Below are positions 8,883-17,669 of a stretch of 64,000 nt of DNA, piece after piece (position 1 is the stretch's first letter; the number at the start of each line of letters is the position of its first letter). The notes below the pieces were generated by a model, which saw only the letters and a list, made by a program, of their open reading frames with translations, was not told the origin of the DNA and ran no database searches. Source of the DNA: an uncultured Phocaeicola sp. (lineage in GTDB: Bacteria; Bacteroidota; Bacteroidia; Bacteroidales; Bacteroidaceae). Where the stretch lies: positions 1 to 64,000 of the forward strand of contig CALUGI010000015.1 of NCBI GenBank assembly GCA_944320135.1, given 5' to 3'. The position numbers and the translations under genes were made by a program.

Positions 8883-9520
8883 GGCTGTATGGCCGTTTTG
8901 TTTCCGTTGTGTGTCCAATAGCCTATGCCTCCGCTGACCTTCCCGTTGCGGAATTCCCCTTCGTAGGTGTCGCCCGGATTGGCCGTGAAGTCTTTAGAGG
9001 GCACGATTTTGCGGCTTGCCTTGTAGGTGAGCGTGCCGTATCCGTGCGGTTTCCCGTTTTTCAGGTCGCCGGTGTAGGTGGCATATCCCAAATCGACGGT
9101 GCCTCTGCCGTTGAGCGGAGCTTGAGGCGTTTGCGTCACTTGCGGTTCCGGCTCAGGCGTTTGCACTTCCGGTTCTGTCACTTGCGGTTCCGGCTCCGGC
9201 ATTTGCTCTTCCGGCTGCGGCGTTTGCGTCTCCGGAGCGGGAGCGGGCTGTTGGGTTTCTTGCGGCTCGCTCATCTGGGGGATAAAAAAGGCTCCTCCGC
9301 CTATAATCACTGCCGCAGCCGCTACGATGGCGATGGTTTTCGCCTTGTTGCTCTTGGCAGGCGGGGGGCATTCGCGCAGGGGTTTCCCGCATTCTTCACA
9401 AACGAACTCCTTGCGGGCGGAGATGGATTGCACTTCTTTTGATTTGCATTTGGAACAGTTGTCGTTCAGGCACATGCCGTATCTGAGGCGTACATGTTCC
9501 GATTTACTTTGTCTTGTCAT
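8879..9520 (-). CDS. zinc-ribbon, single-TM, Pro-rich linker, MORN-repeat protein
   Basis: 213 residues in four parts. (1) An N-terminal zinc ribbon with C17, C22, C25, C41 and C44, including EFVCEECGKPLRECPPP, a module seen at the start of various Bacteroidetes envelope proteins. (2) A transmembrane helix at about 59-80 (KTIAIVAAAAVIIGGGAFFI). (3) A Pro/Glu/Gln-rich linker at about 85-135 with PEPEPQVTEPE-type repeats. (4) C-terminal MORN-like repeats (YTGDLKNGKPHGYGTLTY and YEGEFRNGKVSG). No signal peptide is seen, so the ribbon probably lies in the cytoplasm and the MORN part in the periplasm. The linker could be a partner for the GYF-like domain of the upstream GTPase (inference). Confidence 0.85.
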   Translation of the reverse strand: MTRQSKSEHVRLRYGMCLNDNCSKCKSKEVQSISARKEFVCEECGKPLRECPPPAKSNKAKTIAIVAAAAVIIGGGAFFIPQMSEPQETQQPAPAPETQTPQPEEQMPEPEPQVTEPEVQTPEPEPQVTQTPQAPLNGRGTVDLGYATYTGDLKNGKPHGYGTLTYKASRKIVPSKDFTANPGDTYEGEFRNGKVSGGIGYWTHNGNKTAIQP

Positions 9521-9556
9521 ATTGCTGTTATAATCTTGTTAGTATTCTGTATATTT

Positions 9557-9645
9557 CCCGCCCGCCTTTTGCTTCGGATGCGCCGGGGCGTTCGGATGCA
9601 GGCGGGCGGCTTTCCCGCAAAGGCGGGCGCGCATATTTTGCTGTT
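9557..9645. repeat. 22-nt-unit intergenic element, copy 2, inside the tubulin-like operon
   Basis: Units at 9557-9579, 9580-9601, 9602-9623 and 9624-9645 share GCGGGCGG/GCCGGGGCG cores with T-runs. The element fills the gap of 123 bp between the tubulin-like gene and the zinc-ribbon gene and may form hairpins in the operon mRNA. Confidence 0.6.
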
Positions 9646-12600
9646 ACATGATGGGCGGGGGCACCGGTCCGCCTGTCGGGGGCAGGGGAGGCATCGATGG
9701 CGAAGCGGGCGGCGCGAACAAGGCTTGGAGGGCCGGAACCGTGCTTGCGGCTGCCCATGCGGGCATACCTTCCATCCATACCATGCTTTGCGGAGTCAGC
9801 TGTCCGTTTACTGCCATCTGCTTGCATGCGTCCATGTTGAAGGGGCCGTACTGTTGGCCTCCGACAGCGATGTACAGAGAAATGGCGGGTTGCGGCGTGA
9901 TGGGCGGGGGCACCGGTGCGCCTCCGGGCATCGGGGGCTGGGGCGGCTGTGCGGCCGTCTGGACCGGAGCCGCCTGTTGCTGCCGGGCTTCCTTTGCGGC
10001 TTTAGCGGCGATTTCCTCTGCATTGTCTACGGCAAACAGCGACGGCAGTTGGCTGCCGTTTCCTTCGCTGTGCAGCAGAATGGCGTTGCTTGCGTCGGTT
10101 GCGGCATTTCCTGTGTGCAGGAACTGTTCGTAGCGTTGCTTGTAGGGGGCCATCCATTCGATTGCACGCATCGGGAAGCAGTAGGAAACGGTGATGATTG
10201 AAAGCTCGTCCTTGCGGGGGCTTTTCCGGTTCACCGTGATTGTGGTGCGGGCCGTGCTCTGGTTGAACGAGTTCTTGAACGCCGTTTCCAGCTTGTCGGC
10301 AAACTTCTTCAAGCCCTCGTTGTCGTCGGGCGAAGGGATAGACACCAATATGGCTTTCTTGTTGATGCTGGCCGGGTTGGTCGGGCTGAGGTTTCCTTCG
10401 TTGTTGCGCAGGTGCAGCTGTATCTGGTCGTTGTTGAGTTTCAGGTACACGCCGCTCTGACTCACAATCTTTGACGCGAAGAACTTGATGTCGTCGTCCG
10501 TCTTCAGCTTCTGTTGCAGCTGGGTGAGGATGTTCAGTCCCAATACCTTCTTGTCGCTGTTGGCTTTCTCGTCGTGTTTGGTCTTCACGATTTCGGTCAG
10601 CTTCACGTCGAAAGCGTCTTTTATGTCGTCAATGCTGATGTCGTTCGCCAGATGTCCGAAACTTGTGAATTCCGTTTTCGGAAGGATAGATTCGCGCAGC
10701 TGCCTGCTGATGTTCGGCATGTCCACCTTGTCCGTCCGGATGTCCACTTCAAATTCGCTCATCGTGTCGTCTTCGCTTACTTCGATGATGGCTCCCTTCA
10801 TGTCTTCCAGTCCCTTGTTCACTTTCCGTTGTGCAGTGACTAAGCGTTCCGTTTCTTCAATGGCATCGTTGATTTTCTGTCCGAACGCGGAGATGTCCGC
10901 ATCCAACTTGCCTAATTCCACGAACACCTTGGCCGCCAGTTTCTTGGCAAACTCCCATGCAACGAGCATCGTCTTCGACGTGTAATAGTCTGTCAGGATG
11001 TTCTGGTGGTCGGCGTAGAGGCGCGCCCCTTTGCCCACCATCCGTTGCAGAATCCCCAATCGGCTCCAGTCTTCCACGGTAGCGGTGCGGTCCTGGTCGC
11101 AGTTGGCGTAATTGTCTTTTTCGTCGTTGGCTTTCTTGTCTAATTCGGAGCGGATTTCTCCCATACGTTCCAGAAGCAGTTTCGACACTTTCTGCAATTC
11201 TACGATTGACACGTCGCCGAGTTTCCATTTTTCAAACAGCTCCGACTCGATTTTGTGGCGGATTTCTTTGGCCATTTCGGGGATGGCGCGTTCTTTTCCC
11301 CTGTAGAATGCTTCCACGCCTTCCTCGCGGAAATGTTGCAGATAGAACTCGCCCATGATGTTGTCCAGCTCGTTCAGCGGACAGTCGGCTTTCTTCGCCT
11401 CTTCCGCGTAGGCGATGGCTTTGTCATGCCAGTACTCGTTGAAGCGCGGATAGTCCACGTCCGATTCGAGAATCTTCACGTCCAATGTCAGGTGCGTGTC
11501 GTCAAGCATCCAGTTCGACAGGTTGTCTTTGTTAAGATACTCTTTCCGGTAGTCTTTGTTCTTCTCTTCATTGACATACCCTTGGTTCTCCCGCCAGTTG
11601 TTGAACTTGAACTGATAAAGCACGCTCTCGCCCACCGTATAGGTGATATGCTTGAGGATGCGCAACTCCGGATACATTACGCGCTTGATGCCGAAGGAGT
11701 TGATTTTCTTCGTGCGCGCCACCGGTATCTGTCCGTCCGGTCCGGGATTGGCCGTTTCGTCGTATTCCAATGCGAAATCGTCCATGTTCTCGAAATTGTA
11801 TGCGCGGATGATGTCGCCGTTAATCTGGTCTTCTTCGTTGATGAAGAAGATTCGCGTGAAGATGTAGTCGCTTACGATTTTGGGCAGCTCGGTCAGCGAG
11901 TTGATGGTCAGTCCGTTTTCGTTGACGTTGCTGTAGATGGTCAGTCCGTCGGCTACGCCTTTCACCCGGTCGTTGTAGAGTTTCAGTTCTCCGGTGCCTG
12001 TCACGTCCTGCGGGTTCCAGCGGCCTGCCTGCAAAGCGTTCAGCTCGTTCATTGCGGCGTATCCGTTTTGGTAGTAGCGTCCTTGGTCCATGTCGCTTTT
12101 GGGCAGGTTCATTTCAGGAATCATGGCATAGACGGATATTTTCGCATTGGGGAACGTTTTTCTCGACTGGGTGATGACATCCACGATAGAGCCGGAGCCG
12201 GTGCCTCCGCAAAGCCCGGTGAAGATATGGATGTTGGTGCGGCTGGAGTCGCCCGACACCTGTTCGCAGCGGGCGTATGCGTCGCGGAGACTGTTTACGT
12301 AGCCGACGGCGTTGGCCGCGAACAGCAATCGTCCGGCGCGCCGCTTCTGTCCTGCGGCTTGTCCCAGCGATCCGATGGCCGACTTCACGGCGTTGACGTT
12401 GCTGACTATGCCTTTTACGGAAGGGTAGTTTCCGATATGGTTCAGAATATGCTCGACATCGACGGCCTTGATGTTCAGAAATTCGTTGTTGGTGAACGAT
12501 GCGTCCTGGCCCATCACTCTGAAGTCGGGGCGCGCTTTTCCGTCTTTGGGCATCATTTCGTCCGTCGAGTCTACATAAAGGAGAGAGATGGGCAGTTTCC

Positions 12601-12724
12601 CGCGTTCTTCCTGTGTAGGGAACTCTTCGAACATGCGCATTTTGAAAGCACGGAGTATCTTTCCGCCCGTGCCTCCTAAACCAACCAAGATGTGGTTGCT
12701 GTTGCAATAGCTTGTTTTCGTCAT
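9644..12724 (-). CDS. tubulin-like GTPase with proline-rich tail and GYF-like domain
   Basis: 1026 residues. The N-terminus NHILVGLGGTGGKILRAF (10-27) is a tubulin/FtsZ-type nucleotide-binding start. FTGLCGGTGSGSIVDVI (168-184) carries the tubulin signature GGTGSGS at 173-179, as in the Pfam 'tubulin-like' family (Tubulin_2) rather than in FtsZ itself. The long middle part is helical. Residues about 915-948 are Pro-rich (PPQPPMPGGAPVPPP). Residues 949-1003 (YIAVGGQQYGPFNMDACKQM, then MVWMEGMPAW) match the GYF_2-type domain, and a second Pro-rich tail follows. No signal peptide or membrane segment is seen, so it is cytosolic. It should bind GTP and may polymerise. Its neighbours are membrane or exported proteins, which suggests a cytosolic filament or switch coupled to the envelope. 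Confidence 0.88.
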   Translation of the reverse strand: MTKTSYCNSNHILVGLGGTGGKILRAFKMRMFEEFPTQEERGKLPISLLYVDSTDEMMPKDGKARPDFRVMGQDASFTNNEFLNIKAVDVEHILNHIGNYPSVKGIVSNVNAVKSAIGSLGQAAGQKRRAGRLLFAANAVGYVNSLRDAYARCEQVSGDSSRTNIHIFTGLCGGTGSGSIVDVITQSRKTFPNAKISVYAMIPEMNLPKSDMDQGRYYQNGYAAMNELNALQAGRWNPQDVTGTGELKLYNDRVKGVADGLTIYSNVNENGLTINSLTELPKIVSDYIFTRIFFINEEDQINGDIIRAYNFENMDDFALEYDETANPGPDGQIPVARTKKINSFGIKRVMYPELRILKHITYTVGESVLYQFKFNNWRENQGYVNEEKNKDYRKEYLNKDNLSNWMLDDTHLTLDVKILESDVDYPRFNEYWHDKAIAYAEEAKKADCPLNELDNIMGEFYLQHFREEGVEAFYRGKERAIPEMAKEIRHKIESELFEKWKLGDVSIVELQKVSKLLLERMGEIRSELDKKANDEKDNYANCDQDRTATVEDWSRLGILQRMVGKGARLYADHQNILTDYYTSKTMLVAWEFAKKLAAKVFVELGKLDADISAFGQKINDAIEETERLVTAQRKVNKGLEDMKGAIIEVSEDDTMSEFEVDIRTDKVDMPNISRQLRESILPKTEFTSFGHLANDISIDDIKDAFDVKLTEIVKTKHDEKANSDKKVLGLNILTQLQQKLKTDDDIKFFASKIVSQSGVYLKLNNDQIQLHLRNNEGNLSPTNPASINKKAILVSIPSPDDNEGLKKFADKLETAFKNSFNQSTARTTITVNRKSPRKDELSIITVSYCFPMRAIEWMAPYKQRYEQFLHTGNAATDASNAILLHSEGNGSQLPSLFAVDNAEEIAAKAAKEARQQQAAPVQTAAQPPQPPMPGGAPVPPPITPQPAISLYIAVGGQQYGPFNMDACKQMAVNGQLTPQSMVWMEGMPAWAAASTVPALQALFAPPASPSMPPLPPTGGPVPPPIM

Positions 12725-12795
12725 AATATTGCGTGCTTGTTTAATTATATAATTGTTCTATTTTCTTCGGATTATGGCCGGACAAGGCCGCGCGC

Positions 12796-13410
12796 CTATC
12801 TCCTTATGCGCCTTCTGTCGGTATGTCCTACGGAAGGGCGGGACGAACGGCTTCTGTATGAAGCCCTTGCAGGCCGTTTGGCTCTGCTGCGGCTGCTGTC
12901 TGCGGAAATGGTCTTTATCACGATGACTGCGCCGATTATTGCAAAAAGCAGCGACCATCCGATGCGCCTGAGAATGAAGCGGTTCATGTAGCTGCGCAGT
13001 TTGTCCGTCATGGCTTTGGCTATCGTTGCGGGAGTGTGCCCCTCGAAGTTTGCTCCGCCTATGTAGTAGCCTACCAAGGGCCATTCGCTGTTGATGCGTT
13101 CCAGAATCATCTGGCTGTCTTCCTGGGTGAATTGAGCGGTTTCAGAGATGTCGTTTGTCCATTCGTCGATTGAAGTTTCGATATTGTTGCAGTAGGATTT
13201 TATCGTGACGGCGCCGCACAGCAATATGGCTTGGAACGACAAAAAGACGAACAGAACGCCGCCGACAAGATAGCTTGCGGCTGTGTATCGGCATTTGGCA
13301 TACCACAGCCGGATCAGAACAAACATCAGTGCAATTCCGATAAACGTGAGCAATATTCCCAAAAACAGATTCCCCAAGGAATATGCTATGATGCTGGACA
13401 ACGCTCCCAT
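12796..13410 (-). CDS. small membrane protein, first gene of the tubulin-like operon
   Basis: 204 residues. Two N-terminal transmembrane helices (about 8-33 and 45-68) are followed by an acidic periplasmic or cytosolic segment (IETSIDEWTNDISETAQFTQEDSQ) and a third helix at about 153-170 (WSLLFAIIGAVIVIKTI). The tail is very basic, with an SRSRAKRPARASYRSRSS stretch. I do not recognise a family. It lies 71 bp before the tubulin-like gene. The Arg/Ser-rich tail could bind the acidic surface of a tubulin-like polymer or the membrane (inference). Confidence 0.8.
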   Translation of the reverse strand: MGALSSIIAYSLGNLFLGILLTFIGIALMFVLIRLWYAKCRYTAASYLVGGVLFVFLSFQAILLCGAVTIKSYCNNIETSIDEWTNDISETAQFTQEDSQMILERINSEWPLVGYYIGGANFEGHTPATIAKAMTDKLRSYMNRFILRRIGWSLLFAIIGAVIVIKTISADSSRSRAKRPARASYRSRSSRPSVGHTDRRRIRR

Positions 13411-13454
13411 GACTTTGTGTTTTTTATAGGCATTAATAAATTAAAGCGAATACG

Positions 13455-13484
13455 CAAATATAACTGAATTTCGTAAAAAATCAA
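13455..13484 (-). promoter_or_regulatory. promoter of the tubulin-like operon
   Basis: On the minus strand TATATTTG (complement of 13455-13462) matches the TAnnTTTG -7 box. A TTGA (complement of 13481-13484) stands in the -33 position. It lies 45 bp before the ATG at 13410. Confidence 0.55.
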
Positions 13485-13577
13485 TGAGATAATGATAAAA
13501 AATGGGAAATAATGCGGATATGCTGTCCGGCAGTTCCTGAAACGGCCGCTTTTCTTTCCTTCTGCCGGAAAAGAAAT

Positions 13578-13665
13578 GCCGCCGCATTCGGTGCGGAATG
13601 CGGCGACGTTATATAAAAAACGTGCCGGCGTTCGGTTGCAAACGCCGGCACGTTTTTGGGGAGGT
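13578..13665. repeat. 22-nt-unit intergenic element, copy 3, also a terminator
   Basis: Four consecutive 22-nt units (13578-13599, 13600-13621, 13622-13643, 13644-13665). The last two form a strong hairpin (AACGTGCCGGCGTT with AACGCCGGCACGTT) followed, in minus-strand reading, by T residues. It can therefore end the GH105-DUF2264 mRNA (stop at 13673). Confidence 0.7.
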
Positions 13666-13672
13666 GTTCGGG

Positions 13673-15997
13673 TCAATACAAGTCCCGCGTGCGGATACGG
13701 TCTTTCCATACATGGTCTTTCGGGAAAGGCTTTCCGCCCCATGCCTTCACGCTGGTCCATTCTTGCGGAGCGTCCGTCCAGAACGGGTGGGAAGCCGGAA
13801 GTCCCAGGGGAAGAAAGGCGAGAGACGTCATGTAAAGGCTTCCGTTGTTGGTGTACCAGTCGGCTATATTCGGTTGTTTTCCTGTAAATCCGATGGTCAG
13901 GAATCCGTCTTCGTTGAAATTGTTTCCGGTTTTGAACATCCGCTTCATTACCGCAGTCAGGGCGCAGCGCACTTGCGCGTTGCTTACCCCTGCGGGGAGT
14001 TTCTGATACCATGCCATGAGAGCCAGCGGCTGCATGGCGGCCATGCGGTAGGGGATGGAGCGTCCGAATACGGGGAAAGTGCCTTCCGGCGAGATGAACC
14101 GTTCCAGGATGAGGCTGTGTTTTTGTGCCCGTTCCAACGCACGGTCGTAATATTTCCTGTAGTCGATGCGTGAATATATTCGGGCGTCTTTCATAGCCTG
14201 GAGCGTTTCCAGATACATCGGGTGGAACACGTAGCTGCTGTAATAGTCGAACGCGAACGAAGGGCCGTCGGAATACCATCCGTCTCCCGTGTACCATTCT
14301 TCCACCTTGCGGATGGCAGAGTTGATGCGGTAGATGTCGAACGGCCCTCCGGCTTTGGCCAGAAAACTTTCGATGGTTGAGGAAAAGAGCAGCCAGTTCG
14401 TGTACGGCGGGTCGACGTGCCGGAGCTGCCGGAACTCTTCGATGTAGCGTTTCTTGGTCGTGTCGTCGAGCGGCATCCAAAGCGCGTCATAGGCCCGCAG
14501 GAAACTTTCGGCCACGTATGCGGCATCCACCAGGGCCTGTCCTTCCGACTTCCAGAGCAGATAGTCGGGGCTTTGCGGGTCAACGGCATTCTTGTAGCTT
14601 GCCAACGCCCACTCGCGCAGCTGTTTGCGCATTTTGCCTTCTTCCGTATTGTCGTCCGGCAGGGCGAGCCACGGGGCGATGCCGGCCATCAGCCGTCCGA
14701 ACGCTTCCATATAGGCTACTTTTTTGTTGCGTCCGTCCCAAGTCGGGCTTACTTCTACAATCATGTTCTTTTGCAGTTCGCCTTTGGCCATGTTTTCCAG
14801 CACGGGAGCAGCCATGCCGTATGCCAGTTTGCACCAGTAGGTACGGTCGTTCCGCATGGTTTTGTCCGCACTCTCTAAGTAGCGCGCATACTCGCACGCT
14901 GCCAGCAAGAACGCGCCTACGCCGAAGTTGGCGGTCGACTTTGCGTTTATCACCTGTCCGGGGACGGCTTTCTCTCCGATAGGCTGCACGTAGCCCACCG
15001 TCCCGTCTTTTTGTACGGCCGTTTCCGACAGATACTTCCATGCCTTCTCAACGACGGGCAGATAGGTCTCTTTTTCAATATATCCGTTGTTTATCCCCCA
15101 CGTCAGCCCGTACATGAAAAGGGCTGTGCCGCTGGTTTCCGGACCGGGTGCGAATGCGGGGTCCGTCATGCTCCGCGTCCAATATCCTTCCGGCTGCTGC
15201 AGTGCGGCGACTGCTTTCGCCATATTCCGGAACTTGTCGGCAAAGAATGTGCGGCGTTCATATTCTGCCGGCAAGTCTTGCAGCACTTTGGCAAGTCCCG
15301 CCACTACCCATGCGTCTCCCCGCGCCCAGAAGTCTTTTTTCCCGTTTGCCGTCTTGTGTTTCGGGTAAACGTATTTGGCGTCACGGTAGTAGAGGTTTTC
15401 CTCTTTGTCGAACATGATGCTGTCGGAATAGGAAATGTATTCGTAGAGCTTGTCGAGATATTTCCCGTTTCCTGTTGTCTTATACATTTTCGTCATTACG
15501 GGCATGGCCATATACAGCGCGTCGCTCCACCACCAGTAGTCGTTGTTTGGTGTAGACATCTGGTATTCCATCACCTCTTTGGCCCGTTCGATTTTATAGT
15601 TTTCCGGTTTGATTCCATACAGGTCGGCATAAACTTGGAAACATATCTGGTAATCGCCGAACAATACGTATTTGTCCGATTCTCCGTAAGAGTATTTCCA
15701 TTCGCTGCGGTTGTCGCTTTTCGCTCCTTTCCACCGGTTATGGTCGGCCCATGCAACCGTGTAGTCCAGATAGTTCCGGTTCCCGGTGAGGAAATACGCT
15801 TCCATATTCCCCGTATGGTACACGGCATTGTCCCAGAAAGAGCGCGTTTCCGGCGCGTTTGTCGCTTGCCAATGTTGGTTGACTTTGTCAATTGTCTTTT
15901 TTACCAGTTCGGATTCAGAAGGTTTGGCTGTGGCGATGGCTGCGGGCAGCAGCCCTGCGGCAGCGCATGCCGCGAAAAGTTTCAATAGTTGTTTCAT
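13673..15997 (-). CDS. GH105 unsaturated uronyl hydrolase fused to DUF2264
   Basis: 774 residues with a signal peptide (MKQLLKLFAACAAAGLLPAAIATA). Residues 25-380 form an alpha/alpha barrel of family GH105 (unsaturated rhamnogalacturonyl/glucuronyl hydrolases), shown by FWDNAVYHTGNMEAY, the DYWWWSDALYMAMP segment and WARGDAWVVAGLAKVL. Residues about 390-770 are DUF2264, also a helical barrel (WTGDGWYSDG-like segment, FVFHPMYLETL-like segment). GH105 enzymes finish the breakdown of oligosaccharides cut by lyases, so the substrate may be pectic or another uronate-containing chain, unlike the rest of the locus. It follows the GH43 gene by 12 bp in one operon. Confidence 0.88.
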   Translation of the reverse strand: MKQLLKLFAACAAAGLLPAAIATAKPSESELVKKTIDKVNQHWQATNAPETRSFWDNAVYHTGNMEAYFLTGNRNYLDYTVAWADHNRWKGAKSDNRSEWKYSYGESDKYVLFGDYQICFQVYADLYGIKPENYKIERAKEVMEYQMSTPNNDYWWWSDALYMAMPVMTKMYKTTGNGKYLDKLYEYISYSDSIMFDKEENLYYRDAKYVYPKHKTANGKKDFWARGDAWVVAGLAKVLQDLPAEYERRTFFADKFRNMAKAVAALQQPEGYWTRSMTDPAFAPGPETSGTALFMYGLTWGINNGYIEKETYLPVVEKAWKYLSETAVQKDGTVGYVQPIGEKAVPGQVINAKSTANFGVGAFLLAACEYARYLESADKTMRNDRTYWCKLAYGMAAPVLENMAKGELQKNMIVEVSPTWDGRNKKVAYMEAFGRLMAGIAPWLALPDDNTEEGKMRKQLREWALASYKNAVDPQSPDYLLWKSEGQALVDAAYVAESFLRAYDALWMPLDDTTKKRYIEEFRQLRHVDPPYTNWLLFSSTIESFLAKAGGPFDIYRINSAIRKVEEWYTGDGWYSDGPSFAFDYYSSYVFHPMYLETLQAMKDARIYSRIDYRKYYDRALERAQKHSLILERFISPEGTFPVFGRSIPYRMAAMQPLALMAWYQKLPAGVSNAQVRCALTAVMKRMFKTGNNFNEDGFLTIGFTGKQPNIADWYTNNGSLYMTSLAFLPLGLPASHPFWTDAPQEWTSVKAWGGKPFPKDHVWKDRIRTRDLY

Positions 15998-16009
15998 GCG
16001 ATTGGCTGT

Positions 16010-17551
16010 TTATTGTTCGAATCGGATTTTGAAGTGGTCGTAGTCGGCTTGCATGTGGCCCTCTGCAAAGAGTCCGAGGTAGACTCCGGTGAACCCTCCG
16101 TTCGTTTCCGAACTGAGATATCGGGTGTTCATGCGTCCGGCTTCGGTGTAGTGCGTGCCGTCGGCGGAATAGAAAAAGGTGTATGCGTTCGCTTCGCCCT
16201 TTATTCTCAAGTGGATGAAACCGTCCGCCACTTGGCAGATGTCTTCTTCGTGACAAAGCTCGCTCAAACGGTAGCGAAGTTTCAGCCTGTTCCCTGAAAC
16301 GAACAAGTCATAGTGTGCGAAGGGACACAGATAGACGGTTATTCCGGCATTGCCGTTTCCTTCGGCCCGCATCTTTGCGGTGGCTTGGAAGTCGATGCTT
16401 TCTTGCCTTCGGCCGACGAAAGACGGAGAACAGCCGCTGTCATCCAACGTCTTGTCGCTTCCTTTGATGCGGAGATGTCCGGCGTTTTCCGTGAGCGAGT
16501 AGTTTTCTTCAGTCGGGTTCCCTATCCAGTTCCATTCCGCGCCTAATTGCGGATTGTTGAAATCCCAGTCGGGGCTGTCCTTTTCGGCAATTTGAGGAAG
16601 CGTCTTTACGCCTTTCATGTCGAGGCTGATGGTGCCGTTTCCGTTGACGACAGGCCATCCATCTTCGTTCCAGGCGACCGGTGCAAGGAACGTTTCGCGC
16701 CCCAACACGTGGTGCTGCCCGTTGTGCGTGCGGAATCCGAGGCATACCAGCCACCATGACCCGTCGTGAGCCTGCGTCATGTCGGCGTGTCCTACTCCCT
16801 GTATCGGGTTGTTTTGGGCGTTCCGGTTGGCGTGGGTGAGAATCGGATTGTCGGGATTGCCTTCATACGGGCCTTCGATGTTGCGGCTGCGCGCAACGGT
16901 CACCTTGTGTCCGTACTCCGTGCCGCCCTCGCTTATCATCAGATAATACCATCCTTCGCGTTTGTAGATGTGCGGCCCTTCGGGATAGCGTCCGCCCGTA
17001 CCTTCCCAGATGCGTTTCGATTCGGTCAGTTGCTCTCCGGTTTTCGGATTGATTTCGCAGAGCCAGATAGCGTTGTCAGGATTGCTTGTCATATAGCAGC
17101 GTCCGTCCTCAAAGTAAAGCGAAGGGTCGATGCCTCCCTGTTTGAGCCATACGGGGTCGGACCACTCTCCGCACGGGTTGTCGGTGCAGACCAGAAAGTT
17201 TCCCCGGTCGGAGTTGTTTGTGGTAATCATGTAGAAGGTTCCGTCATTGTAGCGGATGGTGGGTGCGTAAATGCCGCCCCACATGTTGCCTCCTTTTATC
17301 TTCAGTTGGGATTCGCGCGTCAGCACATGTCCTGTCTGTTCCCAGTTTACGAGGTCGCGGCTGTGGAAGATAGGAACTCCGGGGAAGTACTCGAACGAAC
17401 TGTTCACTAAATAATAGCTGCTGTCTTTCCGGCAGATGCTGGGGTCGGGGTGGAAGCCGGGGATAATCGGGTTCTTGTATCCTTGAGCAAGGCCGGTCGC
17501 GCTTGCAAGGAGTGCGGTCAATACGAATAGATGATGGGCTTTGCATTTCAT
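16010..17551 (-). CDS. GH43 beta-xylosidase / alpha-L-arabinofuranosidase
   Basis: 513 residues with signal peptide (MKCKAHHLFVLTALLASATG). The five-bladed propeller starts NPIIPGFHPDPSICR with the catalytic base Asp36. The transition-state Asp is D142 in GGIDPSLYFEDGR and the acid Glu is E191 in GRYPEGPHIYKR. A C-terminal beta-sandwich (about 330-513, CSPSFVGRRQESIDF) of the GH43_C2 type follows, as in subfamilies 11/12. It likely removes arabinose or xylose side groups from hemicellulose. Related GH43 enzymes occur in xyloglucan loci, which fits GH31, GH2, GH3 and GH95 nearby. It is the first gene of a pair with GH105-DUF2264; no clear promoter separates it from the GH3 terminator. Confidence 0.92.
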   Translation of the reverse strand: MKCKAHHLFVLTALLASATGLAQGYKNPIIPGFHPDPSICRKDSSYYLVNSSFEYFPGVPIFHSRDLVNWEQTGHVLTRESQLKIKGGNMWGGIYAPTIRYNDGTFYMITTNNSDRGNFLVCTDNPCGEWSDPVWLKQGGIDPSLYFEDGRCYMTSNPDNAIWLCEINPKTGEQLTESKRIWEGTGGRYPEGPHIYKREGWYYLMISEGGTEYGHKVTVARSRNIEGPYEGNPDNPILTHANRNAQNNPIQGVGHADMTQAHDGSWWLVCLGFRTHNGQHHVLGRETFLAPVAWNEDGWPVVNGNGTISLDMKGVKTLPQIAEKDSPDWDFNNPQLGAEWNWIGNPTEENYSLTENAGHLRIKGSDKTLDDSGCSPSFVGRRQESIDFQATAKMRAEGNGNAGITVYLCPFAHYDLFVSGNRLKLRYRLSELCHEEDICQVADGFIHLRIKGEANAYTFFYSADGTHYTEAGRMNTRYLSSETNGGFTGVYLGLFAEGHMQADYDHFKIRFEQ

Positions 17552-17592
17552 AGCTTGTTGTTTTTTTGAATAGGGTAGCGTGTAAGGCAGAA

Positions 17593-17649
17593 AAAAGGCC
17601 CCAAAAAGATGCCGTTGTCGGTTGGCTGTTCTTCGTCTTGGGGCCTTTT
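17593..17649 (-). terminator. terminator after GH3
   Basis: AAAAGGCCCCAA (17593-17604) pairs perfectly with TTGGGGCCTTTT (17638-17649). It lies just past the GH3 stop in minus-strand direction. Confidence 0.75.
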
Positions 17650-17669
17650 GTTGAGTGTCGGTTTCGAAG

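Noticed and set aside
11255..12679. Plus-strand open frame of 474 codons opposite the tubulin-like gene
   Set aside because: A shadow of the GC-rich codon positions of the real gene; no domain and no promoter.
9644..12724. Identification of the tubulin-like protein as FtsZ
   Set aside because: It is more than twice the usual FtsZ length, has a divergent signature and extra C-terminal domains, and is not in a division cluster.
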